NCBI GenBank assembly: GCA_027186245.1
Contig: CP114493.1
Coordinates: forward strand, 689,501-753,500
Direction of reading: 5' to 3'
Length of the DNA stretch: 64,000 nucleotides
Origin: Coriaria nepalensis
Taxonomy: Eukaryota > Streptophyta > Magnoliopsida > Cucurbitales > Coriariaceae
This document shows positions 61,216-64,000 of the stretch, in pieces (positions within the stretch are counted from its first letter, which is position 1; every line of letters starts with the position of its first letter). Position numbers and translations under genes: made by a program. The notes under the pieces were generated by a model, which was given only the letters and a program-made list of their open reading frames with translations, was not told where the DNA came from and made no database searches.

Positions 61216-64000
61216 ATGGGCGTGGAGCAGAGACCGACCCTTCGCATCTCAAACATACCACAAACCGCTACAGCAGAAGACCTTCTAACCTTCCTCGAAT
61301 CAGCTCTCGGGCCAGACTCGATCTACGCCATAGAAATCTTCACCGAGCGCAAGAACTGGAAATCTAGAGGCTACGGCCGGGTCCAGTTCTCAACCCTCGA
61401 AACAAAATCAAAAGCCGAGTCCCTCTCGCTCCAAAACGCCCTCGTTTTTAAGACCCACAAACTTACATTGTCAGAAACCTACGATGATATAGTAACCAGA
61501 CCCGTCGAAGCTAGGAATAGGACCGAGAATGGAGCTTTGCATGCGGGTTTTATGGTGAGAGAGGATCTGATGAGCGTGTTAGATACATGGGAAGGGGTTA
61601 GAGGTTGGGTTATGCCGGAGAGGAAGAGAGTTGATTTCTGGATTTGGGAAAAAGGAGAGTGTTTTAGGGTTGAGATTAGGTTTGAGGAGATTTTGGAGGC
61701 TAATGGGTGTTGTTTAGGAGGAGAAGGGGATTTGAATGCTCTTCTCTTGAAGGTAAAAATGTTTTCTTCTTTTTCACATGGTTAAATCACATGATGTGAT
61801 TGCTTGATTTGTTTGGTTGTTTTCTATTCTTCCCGAGAACTTATATGTATATACCCGATGTAGGTGATACTTTTTCGAGATTTTTTCCCGTAAGGATCAA
61901 CTAGGTACATTTGGGTTTCGACATTTGAGACAAAGTTGGGGTTTTTTTGTCAATGAGCTTAAAGATTGTTTGAAGGAAATGGATGCTCTTATAATAATGA
62001 AGCAAGTTAGAGATCTTTTGTAGTTGGTTTAATCATTCAAAGGGTTCATCTAGGTGCACTTATTAAACTGAAGTCTAGATTATACTGCAAGTTAAAGTTG
62101 CGTTTTGGAAAAGTGTGACTATTTTTTTTTCTAACAAAAGCAAATTTGGCCATTTGGGTATGCCTTTTCAAAAATGATTAGGCTTTTTTCCTGTTCTTTC
62201 TGTTCTTCCTTGGACAAGGATGATATTATTGTCTGAGGATCATATAGAATTTAATGACCTTTAGGGAAAAAAAAAAGAAGGATTTTCAGAGTCTAGAATG
62301 TTTTCTCAGTAATTTTGGTCTGATCATGGGGTTTTACATTAATAAAATAAAATCAGGTTTCCTCGAAATGATAATATTCTTTTATAATTGTCAACACTTT
62401 TTGTCCTCATTTCCTAGATAGTAATATTATCTTGAAGCAGATTGGTTTTCATTGCTCTTGCAGCTCAAGTACGTTCCGAGAATCTATCAGAAACTCTCCA
62501 GACCTGATATTTTCTCTAAGTACAGCCCTGATCGGTACCATATCTTCAAAGAGGATTTTGATTATCTTTGGGTCCGTACCACAGACTTCTCTGCTATAAA
62601 CTCCATTGCACAATCAACATCATTTTGTTGGGAAATAGAAGAAGGTTTACCTGCCTCAGATATCTTCTCAACTTTCCCATTTTATAAAGAAGACATGAGA
62701 GATGTTGTTTTAGAAGATGGTTCTGAAGAATATGGTTCTTCATCCGATATAGTTCCTCTTATAAATCCCGAGTATGGTTCTAATTTACCCTACGAGGTTT
62801 TTTACCAGCTCAATTCTCTTGTCCATACCCAGAAAATCAGCCTCGCTTCAGCTAACTATGATCTGATTGACTTCTTTACCGCTTTAGATTTAGACACTTC
62901 TATGGTGATAATTCAAAAGTTGCATAAACTGAAATCCATTTGTTATGGGCCTCTATCCTTTGTTAGGACACAATTACATGTAATAAGAAGAAATTGTAAG
63001 AATCTTCTTCCTTCTTCCAAGAAAAAATTATTGGAAAACAACAACTTGATGAATTGCCATAGAGTTTTGATCACCCCGACAAAAATTTATTGCTTGGGGC
63101 CGGAGCTTGAAAGCTCTAATTATGTCGTGAAGAATTTTTCGGCCTATGCTTCTGACTTTGTGAGAGTAACCTTTGTAGAAGAGGATTGGAGTAAGCTCCC
63201 TTCAAATGCCGTTTCCATGAGTATTCAACGAGGTATTTTCTCTAAACCTTATAGAACCAAAATCTATAAACGGATAGTCTCCATTCTTCATGATGGGATT
63301 CTAATCGGGGATAAAAAGTTTGAGTTTCTAGCCTTCTCTGCAAGTCAACTCCGGTCAAACTCCGTTTGGATGTTTGCTTCCAATGATAATTTGAAAGCTG
63401 AAGAAATCCGAGAATGGATGGGTTGCTTCAATAAGATTCGAAGTGTCTCTAAATGTGCGGCAAGAATGGGGCAATTATTCAGCTCAGCTGTTCAAACTTT
63501 CACCGTTCCTGCTCAAGAAGTTGAGGTTATACCCGATATTGAAATTTCAACTGATGGTGTTCAATATTGCTTCTCAGATGGTATTGGGAAAATCTCTCTC
63601 TCTTTTGCCCGACAAGTTGCTCAGAAGTGTGGAGTAGTGGATCATACCCCTTCTGCCTTTCAGATTCGCTATGGAGGGTACAAGGGTGTTATTGCAGTTG
63701 ATAGAAATTCCTTCCGGAAACTATCATTACGTAGTAGTATGCTCAAGTTCGAATCAAAAAACCGGATGCTCAATGTTACCAAATGTTGTGAATCCATGCC
63801 TTGTTATTTAAACCGAGAGATCGTTTCTCTCTTGTCTACTTTAGGCGTGAAGGACGAAACATTCGAGCGATTGCAACAAGAACAATTGGGTTTGCTCAGA
63901 AAAATGTTGACCCAAAAAGAAGCGGCTTTAAATGTGTTGGAGAACTTGAATGGTGCGGACTCGAGAAATATTCTCGTTAAGATGTTAAGATTTGGGTATG
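61216..64000 (+). CDS. RDR2: Cellular RNA-dependent RNA polymerase RDR2 (5' part, runs off the window)
   Basis: RDR2 copies Pol IV transcripts into double-stranded RNA for 24-nt siRNAs and RNA-directed DNA methylation in the nucleus. Exon 1 (61216-61752) and exon 2 (62464 to the window end) give about 691 residues without a break; Arabidopsis RDR2 has 1133. The N terminus holds an RRM-like domain (PTLRISNIPQTATAEDLLTF to FKTHKLTLSETYDDI). Later conserved blocks are HKLKSICYGPLSFVRTQ, GPELESSNYVVKNFS, VTFVEEDWSKLPSNA, EFLAFSASQLRSNSVWMFAS, GCFNKIRSVSKCAARMGQ, YCFSDGIGKISLSFA and AFQIRYGGYKGV. The catalytic DLDGD lies beyond the window, so activity cannot be judged here. The sequence is closer to RDR2 than to RDR1 or RDR6. 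Confidence 0.93.

Noticed and set aside
1..64000. tRNA, rRNA or other structural RNA genes
   Set aside because: I looked for conserved tRNA box-like words and rRNA blocks and saw none I could support by eye. A covariance-model scan would be decisive.

Overview
This is a nuclear segment of a dicot plant genome. Most genes are broken by short AT-rich introns with GT-AG borders, spacers are AT-rich, and the genes belong to plant-only families (type II ROP GTPase, SUO, CBP60, RDR2, ALDH10, class III peroxidase). The species cannot be fixed from the sequence. A cucurbit-like or other core eudicot is a guess.

Layout. 1-413: last exons of an unidentified + strand gene. 945-3550 (-): APC8/CDC23. 4706-7126 (+): the atypical E2F DEL1/E2FE, head to head with APC8. 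7511-10385 (-): KONJAC-type GDP-mannose pyrophosphorylase-like protein. About 11.34-11.72 kb: dead copia reverse transcriptase. 12405-16021 (-): ALDH10 aminoaldehyde dehydrogenase. 16759-16995 (-): 78-aa unknown protein. 18.04-18.80 kb (-): copia remnant with LTR, primer binding site and gag piece. 20507-22243 (+): U-box/ARM E3 ligase. 23701-24702 (-): class III peroxidase. 27009-30704 (+): CBP60. 30932-32432 (-): plastid DCC protein, head to head with SDH7 (32816-34434, +). 35169-36105 (+): LIM pseudogene. 37985-38713 (-): DUF4228 protein. 40335-44687 (-): nucleobase-ascorbate transporter. 48523-48940 (+): mitochondrial uL29 pseudogene. 49952-55260 (+): SUO. 56536-58004 (-): type II ROP. 59802-60806 (+): LRR receptor-kinase pseudogene. 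61216-end (+): RDR2, cut by the window edge.

Exon models were assembled by hand from splice consensus, reading phase and family knowledge. Every intact model closes in frame: 576, 376, 415, 503, 549, 228, 103, 160, 531, 1572 and 210 residues for the multi-exon genes.

The genes do not form one pathway. As I recall Arabidopsis loci, the order mixes pieces of paralogous segments (SUO/APC8/DEL1/ALDH10A9 on chromosome 3; PUB41/CBP60A/SDH7B and ROP11/NAT6/DUF4228 on chromosome 5; PUB40/PER63 on chromosome 5), which suggests a conserved ancestral eudicot block. The most notable points are the APC8-DEL1 divergent pair, a duplicated splice acceptor and altered substrate/targeting residues in ALDH10, GC-AG introns and an acceptor fused to a perfect donor consensus, and three newly recognisable pseudogenes. 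I found no convincing wholly new multi-gene system.
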